This document shows positions 45,407 to 54,541 of a stretch of 64,000 nucleotides of DNA, in pieces (within the stretch, counting starts at the first letter, position 1; the number at the start of each line of letters is the position of its first letter). Source of the DNA: Gemmatimonadaceae bacterium (GTDB lineage: Bacteria > Gemmatimonadota > Gemmatimonadetes > Gemmatimonadales > Gemmatimonadaceae). The stretch lies in assembly GCA_020851455.1 (NCBI GenBank), contig JADZCT010000007.1, forward strand, positions 1-64,000. The letters run 5' to 3'. The notes beneath the pieces are model-generated. The model made no database searches. It saw nothing but the letters and a program-made list of their open reading frames with translations, and was not told the origin of the DNA. The position numbers and the translations under genes were made by a program.

Positions 45407-45480
45407 GCGCCCATAGCTCAATTGGATAGAGCTTTTGACTTCGGATCAAAAGGTTGGGGGTTCGAGTCCCTCTGGGCGCA
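45407..45480 (+). tRNA. tRNA-Arg (anticodon TCG)
   Basis: A 74-base cloverleaf: acceptor GCGCCCA pairing with TGGGCGC plus discriminator A, D-arm GCTC/GAGC, anticodon arm TTTGA-CTTCGGA-TCAAA with TCG in the loop, five-base variable loop, and T-arm GGGGG-TTCGAGT-CCCTC. The TCG anticodon reads CGA (arginine). The CCA end is not encoded. No other tRNA is adjacent. Confidence 0.93.
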
Positions 45481-45533
45481 CTGACGGCGGGGTGCGCCCT
45501 TTCGTGTAGCCATGCCGCCGGTGCGGCCGGGCG

Positions 45534-47612
45534 TCAGCCGCGCCGCCGCACCAGAGTGAGGATCGTGTACGTGGCGCAGGTCTCCTCCTTCTGGTTCTTT
45601 ACGTCCACGTCCCAGGCAACCACTCCCTGCGGCGCGCCGCCTTCGGGCGTGTCCTTCACCGTCTTCTGCTTCACGGTGAGCCGTACGTGGATGGCGTCGC
45701 CGGGGTACACGGGCTTCGTGAACCGGAGGCCTTCGAGCCCGTAGTTGGCTATCACCGGCCCGACGGCGGGCTGCACGAAGAGGCCGGCCGCGGCGCTCAC
45801 GAGAAAATATCCGTGCGCCACGCGCCGCTCGAACACTCCGTGTGTGCGCGCCTGTGCGTCGTCCATGTGCGCGTAGAACGTGTCGCCCGTGAGCGCTGCG
45901 AACTTCCCGATGTCGTCGGGCGTGATCGTTCGCGCGCCGGTGACCAGCGTGTCTCCAACCTCCAGCTCCTCGAAATACCGCGTGAACGGGTGCGCTGTCC
46001 GCTGCGCCGTTGCGGCTCCGGGCATGTACTCGTGCACCACGCGCGTGAGAGTGCTTGGGTGGCCCTGGAGCGCGGTGCGCTGCATGTAGTGAAGCACGCC
46101 GCGTGCCCCGCCCAATTCTTCACCCCCGCCTGCGCGTCCAGGGCCACCATGTACGAGGTGCGGCAGCGCTGAGCCGTGGCCGGTGCTCTCTTGCGCCGAG
46201 TCGCGGTTCACGAGCATCAGCCGACCGTGGTACGCGGCGGTGCCGAGCACCACCTGCCGCGCGACCGAGTCGTCGGCGGTGAAGAGCGAGCCGCAGAGCG
46301 AGCCACGGCCTCTGCGCGCCAGTTCGATTGCGTCGTCCACCGACTTGTACGGCATCACCGTGTTTACGGGCCCGAACGCTTCCACATCGTGCGGCTCCGA
46401 GGTGCCGAGCGGGTCGCTCGAGTAGAAGAGGAGCGGGGGGAAGAACGCACCCTTCTCTGCGTCCGCACCCATGACCTCGAAGCCGTCGTCGGCGCCGTAC
46501 ACACGCTCGGTGGCGCGCCCGATCAGCGCTGCATTCTTTCGTACTTCCGCGACCTGTGCCTTTCCGGCGAGCGGACCCATCCGGACTCCCTCGACAGCCG
46601 GGTCGCCCACCTTTACGCCGTCCAGTCGCTGCGCGAGTGCGCGCATCACGTCGGCAACCATTGACTCGTGGACGAACGTGCGGCGGATTGCGGTGCACTT
46701 CTGACCCGCCTTGGCCGTCATCTCGTTCGCTACTTCCTTCACGAAGAGGTCGAACTCGTCGGTGCCCGGCGCGGCGTCGGGACCGAGCATGCTGAAGTTC
46801 AGCGAGTCGGCCTCCTGGTTGAACCTCACGTTGTTTGCGAGGATCGCCGGCGTTGCCTTGAGCATGCGCCCCGTTGCGGCTGATCCGGTGAACGCAACCG
46901 CGCACTGTTCGTCGAGGTGGTCGAGCAGGTCACCGGCACTGCCGCAAAGCAGTTGCACCGAACCCTCGGGGAGCAGGCCGCTGGCGATCATCTCCGCGAA
47001 GACGCTCTCGGTGAGGAAGCTCGTGAGCGTGGCCGGTTTCACGATTGCGGGAACACCGGCGAGCAGCGTCGGGCCGAGCTTCTCGAGCATTCCCCAGACG
47101 GGGAAGTTGAAGGCGTTGATGTGTACTGCCACGCCTTCGAGCGGCACGCAGATGTGACGGCCCACGAACGTGCCGCCCCTGGAGAGCATCTCGGTGGCGC
47201 CGTCCACGTAGAACGTCTCGTTGGGGAACTCGCGGCGCCCGCGCGACGCGTACGCGAACAGCGTGCCGATCCCGCCTTCGATATCCACCAAGCCGTCGCG
47301 CCTCGTGGCGCCGGTAGCCGCGCTCACCCGGTAGAACTCTTCCTTCCGTTCCATCAGGTGCTTCGCGAGCGCCTTGAGCATCGCGGCCCGCTGGTGGAAC
47401 GTCATCGCGCGCAGCCTGGGTCCGCCAACCGTGCGCCCGTGCTCCGCCACACGGTTGAAGTCCACGCCGCCGGTGGACGCCTCGGCGAACGGCACGCCTG
47501 TGACTGCGTGTACGAGCGCAGTGGCATTGCCGGCGCCGGCAACCCATTCGCCGCACACGTAGCTGTGCAGGCGACGCGGGTGCGCGCCCGTGAGGTCGAG
47601 CGGGGTGATCAT
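45534..47612 (-). CDS. paaZ: Bifunctional PaaZ: oxepin-CoA hydrolase / 3-oxo-5,6-dehydrosuberyl-CoA semialdehyde dehydrogenase
   Basis: Ring-opening enzyme of the phenylacetate pathway, 692 residues. The N-terminal aldehyde dehydrogenase domain has [19 protein letters not shown], the general-base glutamate in FNQEADSLN and the catalytic cysteine in [10 protein letters not shown] (Cys306). The C-terminal MaoC/hotdog hydratase domain (from about residue 545) has [33 protein letters not shown] and [11 protein letters not shown]. Length and domain order are those of E. coli PaaZ. The ATG overlaps the paaJ stop by four bases. It is the last gene of the paaGHIJZ run. Confidence 0.95.
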   Translation of the reverse strand: MITPLDLTGAHPRRLHSYVCGEWVAGAGNATALVHAVTGVPFAEASTGGVDFNRVAEHGRTVGGPRLRAMTFHQRAAMLKALAKHLMERKEEFYRVSAATGATRRDGLVDIEGGIGTLFAYASRGRREFPNETFYVDGATEMLSRGGTFVGRHICVPLEGVAVHINAFNFPVWGMLEKLGPTLLAGVPAIVKPATLTSFLTESVFAEMIASGLLPEGSVQLLCGSAGDLLDHLDEQCAVAFTGSAATGRMLKATPAILANNVRFNQEADSLNFSMLGPDAAPGTDEFDLFVKEVANEMTAKAGQKCTAIRRTFVHESMVADVMRALAQRLDGVKVGDPAVEGVRMGPLAGKAQVAEVRKNAALIGRATERVYGADDGFEVMGADAEKGAFFPPLLFYSSDPLGTSEPHDVEAFGPVNTVMPYKSVDDAIELARRGRGSLCGSLFTADDSVARQVVLGTAAYHGRLMLVNRDSAQESTGHGSALPHLVHGGPGRAGGGEELGGARGVLHYMQRTALQGHPSTLTRVVHEYMPGAATAQRTAHPFTRYFEELEVGDTLVTGARTITPDDIGKFAALTGDTFYAHMDDAQARTHGVFERRVAHGYFLVSAAAGLFVQPAVGPVIANYGLEGLRFTKPVYPGDAIHVRLTVKQKTVKDTPEGGAPQGVVAWDVDVKNQKEETCATYTILTLVRRRG

Positions 47613-48820
47613 GCGCGCTCGATGATCGTCGCCATGCCCTGGCCAACGCCAATGCACATGGTGCAGAGCGCGTACCGCTTGCCGGCAGCTTCCAGTTCGC
47701 GCATTGCCGTAAGGATGAGCCGGGCGCCGCTCATGCCAAGTGGGTGGCCGAGCGCGATCGCGCCTCCGTTGGGGTTCACGCGCGGGTCGTTGTCGGCAAT
47801 GCCAAGCTCCCGCAGGCAGGCCAGCGATTGAGCTGCGAACGCCTCGTTGAGTTCGATCACATCCACCGCGTCGAGCGTGAGTCCTGCGCGGTCAAGCGCC
47901 TTGCGCGTTGCCGGAACCGGCCCCATTCCCATTATGCGCGGCTCCACGCCTGCCACCGCGCTCGAGACCACGCGTGCGCGTGGCGTGAGGCCGAGGCGGC
48001 GGACGGATTCCCCGGACGCAACGAGCAGCGCGGCAGCGCCGTCGTTCAGCCCGCTCGAGTTGCCGGCGGTGACGGATCCGACGCCGTCTGTGCGGAACGC
48101 CGGCTTCAGCTCCACCAGTACATCCGCCGTGGTGTCGGGCCGGATGAACTCGTCATGGGCAACCTCCACCGGCGCCCTGCCCTTTTGCGGCACGAGTACG
48201 CGTACTATCTCGCGCGCAAGCCGCCCATCGGTGCGGGCTCTTGCGGCATTCCTCTGCGACCGCACGGCAAAAGCGTCCTGGTCGGCGCGCGACACCTTGT
48301 ACTGCTCGGCGACATTCTCCGCCGTTTCGCCCATCGAGTGCGTGCCGTATTGCGCCTGCATCGCGGGGTTGGCGAACCGCCAGCCAAGCGCGGTGTCGAA
48401 GAGCTTCAAGTCGCGCGCGAATGCCTTCGACCCTTTGCTGAGCACGTATGGCGCGCGCGTCATGGATTCGACGCCGCCCGCCACGAAGAGCGCTCCGTCA
48501 CCGAGCCGGATGGCGCGCGCGGCGTTCACCACGGCCGCCATCCCCGACGCGCAGAGCCGGTTCACCGTTTCGCCCGCGACGGCCACGGGCAGGCCGGCGA
48601 GCAGGCCCGCCATACGCGCAACGTTCCGGTTGTCCTCGCCGGCCTGGTTGGCGCATCCCATGATCACGTCTTCGATCTCCGCCGGCTCCACGGCCGGATT
48701 CCTGGCCAGTAGATCGCGGATCACGTGTGCCGCGAGGTCGTCGGGACGTACCTCGCTCAGCGACCCGCCGAGGTTTCCGATCGGCGTCCGGACGCCATCA
48801 ACGATGAACGCTTCGCTCAA
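47609..48820 (-). CDS. paaJ: 3-oxoadipyl-CoA/3-oxo-5,6-dehydrosuberyl-CoA thiolase
   Basis: Thiolase of 403 residues that cleaves the beta-ketoacyl-CoA products of phenylacetate breakdown. The active-site cysteine is in [10 protein letters not shown], the histidine in [16 protein letters not shown] and the second cysteine in [20 protein letters not shown] is also present. The N-terminus ([13 protein letters not shown]) and [14 protein letters not shown] fit PaaJ/PcaF more than acetoacetyl-CoA thiolases. The start is an unusual TTG overlapping the paaI stop (TTGA), chosen because it precedes the conserved first strand and gives the normal length. paaZ begins within its stop codon. Confidence 0.9.
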   Translation of the reverse strand: MSEAFIVDGVRTPIGNLGGSLSEVRPDDLAAHVIRDLLARNPAVEPAEIEDVIMGCANQAGEDNRNVARMAGLLAGLPVAVAGETVNRLCASGMAAVVNAARAIRLGDGALFVAGGVESMTRAPYVLSKGSKAFARDLKLFDTALGWRFANPAMQAQYGTHSMGETAENVAEQYKVSRADQDAFAVRSQRNAARARTDGRLAREIVRVLVPQKGRAPVEVAHDEFIRPDTTADVLVELKPAFRTDGVGSVTAGNSSGLNDGAAALLVASGESVRRLGLTPRARVVSSAVAGVEPRIMGMGPVPATRKALDRAGLTLDAVDVIELNEAFAAQSLACLRELGIADNDPRVNPNGGAIALGHPLGMSGARLILTAMRELEAAGKRYALCTMCIGVGQGMATIIERA

Positions 48821-49284
48821 CGCTCTTGTCCGTGCGTGTTCTTCGTCTTGTACGCGGTTCCGCGAAAGAGCGCCACGATCTCCCCGCGCTGGTTGCGCAC
48901 CTCGACGCGATAATACCCCAGCCGCCGCGACTCGGCTTCGGACACCGCCGTCGCGGTGAGCGTGTCGCCCGGCACGATCGGTGCAGGATAGGTTATCGAG
49001 TTCTCGATGCTCATCGTCACCTTGCCATGTGTATTGCACGCGAACGCGAATGCCGTGTCGGCGAGCGCAAACGCCACCGCTCCGTGCGCCACTCCGAATC
49101 CGTTCACCATCTCGGGCGTGACGGTGAGCCGCGTGGCTGCGGTGCGCGGCCCCACGTTCACGACCTGCATTCCCATCCGCTGGCTGAACAGATCCTTCGC
49201 CATCATGCCCGCCACGACGCGCTCGGCGAGCAGTTGCGCGGTCTTGATTCCGGCCCGTGCCCCTGGTGCCGTTCGCGGCGTCAT
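48817..49284 (-). CDS. paaI: Hydroxyphenylacetyl-CoA thioesterase PaaI
   Basis: Hotdog-fold thioesterase of 155 residues that releases CoA from dead-end phenylacetyl-CoA intermediates. The signature is FGVAHGAVAFALADTAFAFACN, with the substrate-binding helix and the acidic catalytic residue; VVNVGPRTAATRLTVTPEMVN precedes it. The ATG overlaps the paaH stop by four bases and is preferred to a longer open frame upstream that runs into paaH. Its own stop overlaps the paaJ start. Its place between paaH and paaJ supports the PaaI assignment over a generic thioesterase. Confidence 0.9.
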   Translation of the reverse strand: MTPRTAPGARAGIKTAQLLAERVVAGMMAKDLFSQRMGMQVVNVGPRTAATRLTVTPEMVNGFGVAHGAVAFALADTAFAFACNTHGKVTMSIENSITYPAPIVPGDTLTATAVSEAESRRLGYYRVEVRNQRGEIVALFRGTAYKTKNTHGQER

Positions 49285-50510
49285 TCGTGGAACCTCCTGC
49301 CGGCCATCGCGTTCCGCCGGAGCAGGGGGCTTGGCCGGTAGCGATCCTCTCCGTACTCCGCCTGAAGCGCCGTGAGGCGATCGAGCGCCCACGATGGCCC
49401 GAGCTCATCCGACCACGCCAGGAGCCCTTTCGGGTAGTTCACCCCGCGCTGCATTGCGAGGTCAACACCAGCCGCGTCGACCACCCGGTAGAAGACTGCG
49501 TCAGCGGCTTCGTTGATGAGCATCGCGAGGATGCGCTCGAACACCTGCGTGGCCAGGGTGCGATCCCTGCCCGGCTCGGGCCGGGCGGTGCCGTCGTAAC
49601 GGTAGTAGCCGCGCCCCGACTTTCGTCCAAGAAGCCCCGCGTCCACAAGGCGCCGCTGAGTGAGCGACGGCCGGTAGCGCGGTTCGTAGTACATGCTCTC
49701 GAAGATCGAGCGCGTCGCGGCGTAGTTCACGTCGTTGCCGATGAAGTCCATGAGCTCGAACGGACCCATGCGAAAGCCGCCCAGTTCGCGCATTGCCCAG
49801 TCAATCGTGGCGCAGTCGGCTATGCCTTCGTCATGGATGCGCAGCGCCTCGCCGTAGAACGGTCGCGCAACACGGTTGACGATGAACCCCGGCGTGTCGG
49901 CCGCGACCACCGGCGACTTGCGCCACGACTCCATCAGCCCCACAACGGTGTCGGTCACCTTGGGGTCGGTGTCAATCCACGGCACGACCTCCACCAGCGG
50001 CAGCACCGGCGCCGGATTGAAGAAGTGCATGCCGATCACCCTCTCCGGCCGCACGCAGGCCCCGGCGATGGACGCAATCGAGAGCGACGACGTATTCGAG
50101 GCGAGGATTGCGTCTGGCCCCGCAGCCGCGGCGAGCGCGGCGAACAGCGCCTGCTTCACCGGAAGGTCCTCGACGATCGCTTCGATGACCAGCGAGCAGC
50201 CCCTGTATGGCGCGAGATCAACGCCGAGCGGCTCCTCGTAAAAGTCAATGCGCGAAAGGATGAGGCCGCGCCTCACTGCATCGAGCTTGCCCTTCTCAAC
50301 GAGCCGGTCGAGCGACGCGCGAATGGAGGCCTGCGCGTTGCGCACTGCGCCTGCCATCGCGTCGCCCAGCAGCACGTAGTAGCCGGCAGCAGCCGCCACC
50401 TGCGCGATGCCGGTACCCATCGCTCCCGCGCCAACGATGCCCACCGTGACGTTCTGCGGCGTGGCGTCCACCCGCGCCCACCCGCCGGAATCGCGCGTTG
50501 AGTCGCTCAT
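49281..50510 (-). CDS. paaH: 3-hydroxyacyl-CoA dehydrogenase PaaH
   Basis: NAD-dependent oxidation of 3-hydroxyadipyl-CoA in phenylacetate catabolism; 409 residues. The Rossmann domain starts with VGIVGAGAMGTGIAQVAAAAG; SNTSSLSI, the catalytic region MHFFNPAPVLPLVEV with its histidine, and TPGFIVNRVARPF complete the dehydrogenase part. A C-terminal region with GVNYPKGLLAW is typical of the paa-type enzymes (PaaC in some nomenclatures). The ATG overlaps the paaG stop by four bases; an upstream in-frame extension into paaG was rejected. Confidence 0.93.
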   Translation of the reverse strand: MSDSTRDSGGWARVDATPQNVTVGIVGAGAMGTGIAQVAAAAGYYVLLGDAMAGAVRNAQASIRASLDRLVEKGKLDAVRRGLILSRIDFYEEPLGVDLAPYRGCSLVIEAIVEDLPVKQALFAALAAAAGPDAILASNTSSLSIASIAGACVRPERVIGMHFFNPAPVLPLVEVVPWIDTDPKVTDTVVGLMESWRKSPVVAADTPGFIVNRVARPFYGEALRIHDEGIADCATIDWAMRELGGFRMGPFELMDFIGNDVNYAATRSIFESMYYEPRYRPSLTQRRLVDAGLLGRKSGRGYYRYDGTARPEPGRDRTLATQVFERILAMLINEAADAVFYRVVDAAGVDLAMQRGVNYPKGLLAWSDELGPSWALDRLTALQAEYGEDRYRPSPLLRRNAMAGRRFHE

Positions 50511-51289
50511 TGCCCCGTGAACCTCGGCGCGCGCTTTTCGATGAATGCCCTCACTCCCTCGGCGTAGTCCGCCGTCTGGCCGGCTTCGCGTTGCAGTACT
50601 TCCTCGTAGTCGAGTTGCGTGTCGAGCATCACGCCAAGGGAGGCGTTGAATCCCCGCTTGATCAGCCCGAGCGCGCGCGTTGGCTGCGTCGCCAGCCGCC
50701 GGGCGCACGCCAGCGCTTCACTCACGAGGGCGTCGGGCGCCGTGACCCTGTACACCATGCCGTACTCGAGGGCGCGATCGGCGGAAAGTTCTTCGGCGAG
50801 CATCGTGAGCGCAGACGCGCGCTGCAGCCCCACGAGGCGCGGGAGGATGAACGTGCCGCCGGAATCCGGAATCACGCCGATCTTCGCGAACGACTGGACG
50901 AACCGCGCCGCGGATGACGCAAACACGATGTCGCATGCCAGCGCCAGATTCGCGCCCGCCCCCGCCGCGATTCCATTCACCGCGCAAACCACCGGCTTCT
51001 CGATGCCGCGGATCGCGCGGATGATCGGATTCCACGAGGTCCTCACGAAATCGCCCGGATCCGGCATATAGCCATCCTTCGGCAGCGCGTCGGCCAGGTC
51101 CTGCCCTGCGCAGAAGCCCCGCCCCGCGCCGGTGATCACGATGGCGCGCGCTGCGCCGTCGGTCGCCGCCGCCGCGAACGCTTCCTGCAGCTCGTGCGCG
51201 AACGCGGCGTTCACACTGTTCAGCACGTCGGGCCGGTTCAGTGTGAGGGTGAGCACCCCTTCGCTGGTTTCGGTCAAGAGGAATGGCAC
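50507..51289 (-). CDS. paaG: Enoyl-CoA hydratase/isomerase PaaG
   Basis: A 260-residue crotonase-fold enzyme, assigned as 1,2-epoxyphenylacetyl-CoA isomerase, which turns the ring epoxide into oxepin-CoA. The oxyanion-hole blocks are GRGFCAGQDLAD and NGIAAGAGANLALACD; the aspartate in IGVIPDSGGTF matches the catalytic Asp of PaaG, where ordinary hydratases have glutamate. The end (EKRAPRFTGQ) is also typical. The start is GTG. It is the first gene of the paaGHIJZ run and diverges from the E1 dehydrogenase gene across about 120 bases. PaaF is the alternative, but the aspartate favours PaaG. Confidence 0.9.
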   Translation of the reverse strand: MPFLLTETSEGVLTLTLNRPDVLNSVNAAFAHELQEAFAAAATDGAARAIVITGAGRGFCAGQDLADALPKDGYMPDPGDFVRTSWNPIIRAIRGIEKPVVCAVNGIAAGAGANLALACDIVFASSAARFVQSFAKIGVIPDSGGTFILPRLVGLQRASALTMLAEELSADRALEYGMVYRVTAPDALVSEALACARRLATQPTRALGLIKRGFNASLGVMLDTQLDYEEVLQREAGQTADYAEGVRAFIEKRAPRFTGQ

Positions 51290-51411
51290 GCCGGTAAAGA
51301 TACCGCTTCCCCGCGCCGGTCACCTGCACGGTCGCGTGGAATCGCGTGGCCGCGCCAGCCTCCACCGCTCGGACCCTCGCTTCCACGGGGGACGGAGGCC
51401 AATTTTCACGG

Positions 51412-53538
51412 ATGGCAACACGCACGCGACCGAAAAAGCGGGCCCGGCCGAAGTCCGACGCCGAACCGCTGCTCAGGTGGCGCGAGATCGCGCGCAACGC
51501 GCTGGTTTCCCGCGCCATTGACGACACCGAAGAAGCAACCAACCGCGGCCGCGCCAGCGTCCCGCGCGAACACCTGGTTCTCTACCAGTTCTCCGCCCGA
51601 GGTCACGAGGTGGCGCAGGCAATTCTCGCCTCGCTCCTGACGCACGAGCACGACGGCGTGGGCGCATACTACCGGAACCGACCCCTGCTGCTTGGGCTAG
51701 GTGTCACGATCGAGGACGGCTTTGCGACGTCATTGGGCCGCTCGGGCGGTTACAGCGGAGGCCGTGACATTGGGGTGGTCGGGAACTTCCCGAACCCGAG
51801 CGGCGCGAGCGTGCTCCCAATGGGTGGTGACGTAGGTTCGCAGTACACGCCCGCCGCGGGCTGGGCGCAGTCCATCCTCTACCACCGCAACGTCCTGAAG
51901 GATCGCGCGTGGGAAGGCGCCATCGCGGTCGCGCTCGGCGGCGACGGTTCCGTCGCCACCAACGGGTTCTGGTCGGCGCTCACCATGGCAACGACTCTGC
52001 GCCTCCCGATGCTTTTCTACATCGAGGACAACGGTCTCGGGATCTCCGTGCCTGGCCATCTGCAGACTCCCGGCGGCGACATCAGCCGCAACCTTGCGTC
52101 GTTCGGCAACCTGTTCGTGCGCGATGGCGATGGAACCGACCCGGCCCGGAGCGCGGCGATCCTGCACGAGTGCGTCGCGCACGTTCGCGCCGGCAACGGG
52201 CCTGCGATCGCGCGCCTCACGGTACCGCGTCTCTCGAATCACTCGGGGCCCGACAACCAGAAGGGGTATCGCAGCGACGCGGAGATTGCCGCCGATTACA
52301 AGCGGGATCCGCTGCCGAAACTGAGGGCGTTCCTCGTTCCGGGCCGCATCTCGCCTGGCGAGTGGAAGAAGCTCGAGGCGGAGGTCGGGCGCGACGTTGC
52401 GGCCGGCCTCGTCGCCGCGCGCGCGCGTCCCACTCCTGACCCGGCGACCGCGGGGCGGTACGTGTACGCCGACGCATCGCCGGATTCAGTCGAGGCGGTG
52501 GGCGGGATGTCGCGCGCCGAGCGCAACGCGCTTGGCGGCAGCAGCGAGGTGAACGAGCAGGGTTCGCCGCTGCGCTTCGCGGAGGCAGTGCGCAGGACCC
52601 TCGCCCGCGAGCTCGAAGTGAATCCGAAGGTGCTCGTCTTTGGGGAGGATGTCGGGCACAAGGGCGGCGTGCACCTCGTGACAGAGGGACTGCAGCGCAA
52701 GTTCGGGGCTGACCGCGTGTTCGACACGTCGCTCTCTGAGGAAGGTATCATCGGGCGCTCGGTGGGGATGGCGCTCACGGGCCTCGTACCGGTCGCGGAG
52801 ATCCAGTTCCGCAAGTATGCCGACCCCGCCACCGAGCAGCTCAACAACTGCGGGACGATGCGCTGGCGCACCAACAACCGCTTTGCCGCGCCAATCGTGG
52901 TGCGGATGCCCGGCGGGTTTGGCAAGGATGTCGGCGATCCGTGGCACTCGCTTTCGGATGAGGTGCGGTTCGTGCATGCGTACGGCTGGCAGGTCGCGAT
53001 GCCATCGAACTCGTCCGACGCCGTTGGCCTGTTGCGTGCAGCGATGCGCAGTGCGAACCCTACGATCTTCTTCGAGCATCGCTCGCTGCTGATGACCGGC
53101 GAAGGGAGCGCGCGCTATCCCGGCGATGATTATGTGCTGCCATTCGGACGCGCGAACGTGATCATGAGCGGCACGGACATGACGGTGGTGACGTGGGGTG
53201 CGATGGTGCATCGCTGCCGCGCAGCCGCCGCGGGCTTCGATGGTCGCGTGGAGTTGATTGACCTGCGCACCGTCGCGCCGTGGGATCGCGACTGTGTGCT
53301 GGAGTCGGTCGCAAGGACCGGGCGCTGCCTCATCGTGCACGAAGACTCGATGACCGCGGGGTTTGGCGCAGAGATCGCCGCGACGCTGGCAAAGGAGGCA
53401 TTCTGGCGCCTCGACGCACCCGTGGAGCGGCTCGCGCCGAAGGACATTCCCATCGCGTATCACGAAGACCTCCTCGCGGCGATAATGCCCGATGTTGCGG
53501 AGATCGCCGCACGGATCGAGGCCGTGCTCGCGGCATAG
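51412..53538 (+). CDS. Fused E1 alpha/beta 2-oxoacid dehydrogenase (branched-chain/pyruvate type)
   Basis: A 708-residue cytoplasmic protein that joins the alpha and beta subunits of a 2-oxoisovalerate-type E1 in one chain. The alpha half holds the thiamine-diphosphate motif GGDGSVATNGFWSAL ending in IEDNGLGIS; a spacer of about 60 residues precedes the beta half, which begins FAEAVRRTLARELE and has VFGEDVGHKGGV, DTSLSEEGIIGRSVGMAL, RMPGGFGKD and the late EDSMTAGFGAEIAATL. Such fusions are known in Bacteroidetes and Gemmatimonadetes. No E2 or E3 gene is nearby, so it must share them with a complex encoded elsewhere. It diverges from paaG. The substrate could be branched-chain 2-oxoacids or pyruvate. 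Confidence 0.9.
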   Translation: MATRTRPKKRARPKSDAEPLLRWREIARNALVSRAIDDTEEATNRGRASVPREHLVLYQFSARGHEVAQAILASLLTHEHDGVGAYYRNRPLLLGLGVTIEDGFATSLGRSGGYSGGRDIGVVGNFPNPSGASVLPMGGDVGSQYTPAAGWAQSILYHRNVLKDRAWEGAIAVALGGDGSVATNGFWSALTMATTLRLPMLFYIEDNGLGISVPGHLQTPGGDISRNLASFGNLFVRDGDGTDPARSAAILHECVAHVRAGNGPAIARLTVPRLSNHSGPDNQKGYRSDAEIAADYKRDPLPKLRAFLVPGRISPGEWKKLEAEVGRDVAAGLVAARARPTPDPATAGRYVYADASPDSVEAVGGMSRAERNALGGSSEVNEQGSPLRFAEAVRRTLARELEVNPKVLVFGEDVGHKGGVHLVTEGLQRKFGADRVFDTSLSEEGIIGRSVGMALTGLVPVAEIQFRKYADPATEQLNNCGTMRWRTNNRFAAPIVVRMPGGFGKDVGDPWHSLSDEVRFVHAYGWQVAMPSNSSDAVGLLRAAMRSANPTIFFEHRSLLMTGEGSARYPGDDYVLPFGRANVIMSGTDMTVVTWGAMVHRCRAAAAGFDGRVELIDLRTVAPWDRDCVLESVARTGRCLIVHEDSMTAGFGAEIAATLAKEAFWRLDAPVERLAPKDIPIAYHEDLLAAIMPDVAEIAARIEAVLAA

Positions 53539-53751
53539 CGTGTAGGGAATTCCCGTATTGCGTGTGCCGCCGTTCACATGCATGATGAGAATGCAACGAC
53601 GCGGGCACTGACGCGACGACGAAGCGGATCGGGCAGCATGGTCCCGGTTCTCCCTGCCCACCGGGGGGCGTAGCGCGAATCGGTCGCGAATGCTTGCAAC
53701 GCTGCACAATCCCGCCACCGAGCGGGGTGCGCTGCAGAAGTAGCGCCAACA

Positions 53752-53780
53752 GGGCGCCGGGGCTCGATGCCTCGGCGCCC
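53752..53780. terminator. Strong hairpin between convergent genes
   Basis: A twelve-base stem (GGGCGCCGGGGC / GCCTCGGCGCCC, one G-U pair) with the five-base loop TCGAT lies between the E1 gene and the convergent secreted-protein gene. T-rich but imperfect tracts follow on both strands, so it may terminate both transcripts. The rest of the gap (53539-53751) shows nothing recognisable. Confidence 0.55.
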
Positions 53781-53811
53781 GCTTCATTGGCTGCTCAGGG
53801 CGCGCTGCTGG

Positions 53812-54315
53812 TCACGGCACGACGCCGAGGTACGTCGCGTGGACGAAGCCCTCCGTGCCCATATCGTAAATCAGATACCAGCCGGGATGGTCTTCGTCTA
53901 TGTACACGACGTACTCCGAGCCGCACGTCCAGCACCAATCATCAACGAACGGCCAGTCCCAGGCCGCTACCTCGAAGCCGTACCCGCCCGGAAGCCAGAT
54001 CCGGTGCAGTGCAGCGTCAACCCGGGCTACCGCATAGACGTTGGCGCGCCCGACGCCATCGAAGCGCCCGTGCTCGAACGGCTTGGCTAGGGCGAAGCGG
54101 CGATCATCAGGAGAAGCGTGACCAAACCACGTGCCTCTTGATACGTGCGGGAACTCATTTACCCTCCCGTCCGGCGTCCGCTGCGTGCTGGGCTTCGTAC
54201 CGGCCGGGCGGCGCTGCGGCGCAGCTGGCGCCGGCTTCTGCTGCTGTGCGGGCACGGCCGCTGCCAGCGCTATCGTGGCAACCGTGGCGGCAACCAACAG
54301 TCTCGACATGCGCAT
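53812..54315 (-). CDS. Secreted protein of unknown function, aromatic-rich
   Basis: A 167-residue exported protein: signal peptide MRMSRLLVAATVATIALAAA, then a proline/glutamine-rich linker (QQQKPAPAAPQRRPAG), then a compact domain with many tryptophans and aspartates (GTWFGHASPDDRRFAL, AAWDWPFVDDWCWTCG, DEDHPGWYLIYD). The two cysteines in WCWTCG could form a disulfide. I do not recognise the family. GGAGA lies a few bases upstream of the ATG. It diverges from the MacA-like gene. Confidence 0.6.
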   Translation of the reverse strand: MRMSRLLVAATVATIALAAAVPAQQQKPAPAAPQRRPAGTKPSTQRTPDGRVNEFPHVSRGTWFGHASPDDRRFALAKPFEHGRFDGVGRANVYAVARVDAALHRIWLPGGYGFEVAAWDWPFVDDWCWTCGSEYVVYIDEDHPGWYLIYDMGTEGFVHATYLGVVP

Positions 54316-54541
54316 GGTGATCTCCTCTCGTCGCTGGATGTGTGACGTGCGCGAAGGAGGCGCCGTTAGCGCTGACGTACGATCGCTCGCCCGCATACAT
54401 CGTGCCGCGATCGCATGCGCGTGCGCGGGTTAATGCGCGCGCTAGTAATCTGCGCGTAATGAAGCGCGGCGCATCCGCGCGCCGCGCGAACAAGCGACAG
54501 TTCCGGGCGTATGACACTATGAGAGCCCACCGGAGAGCCGC

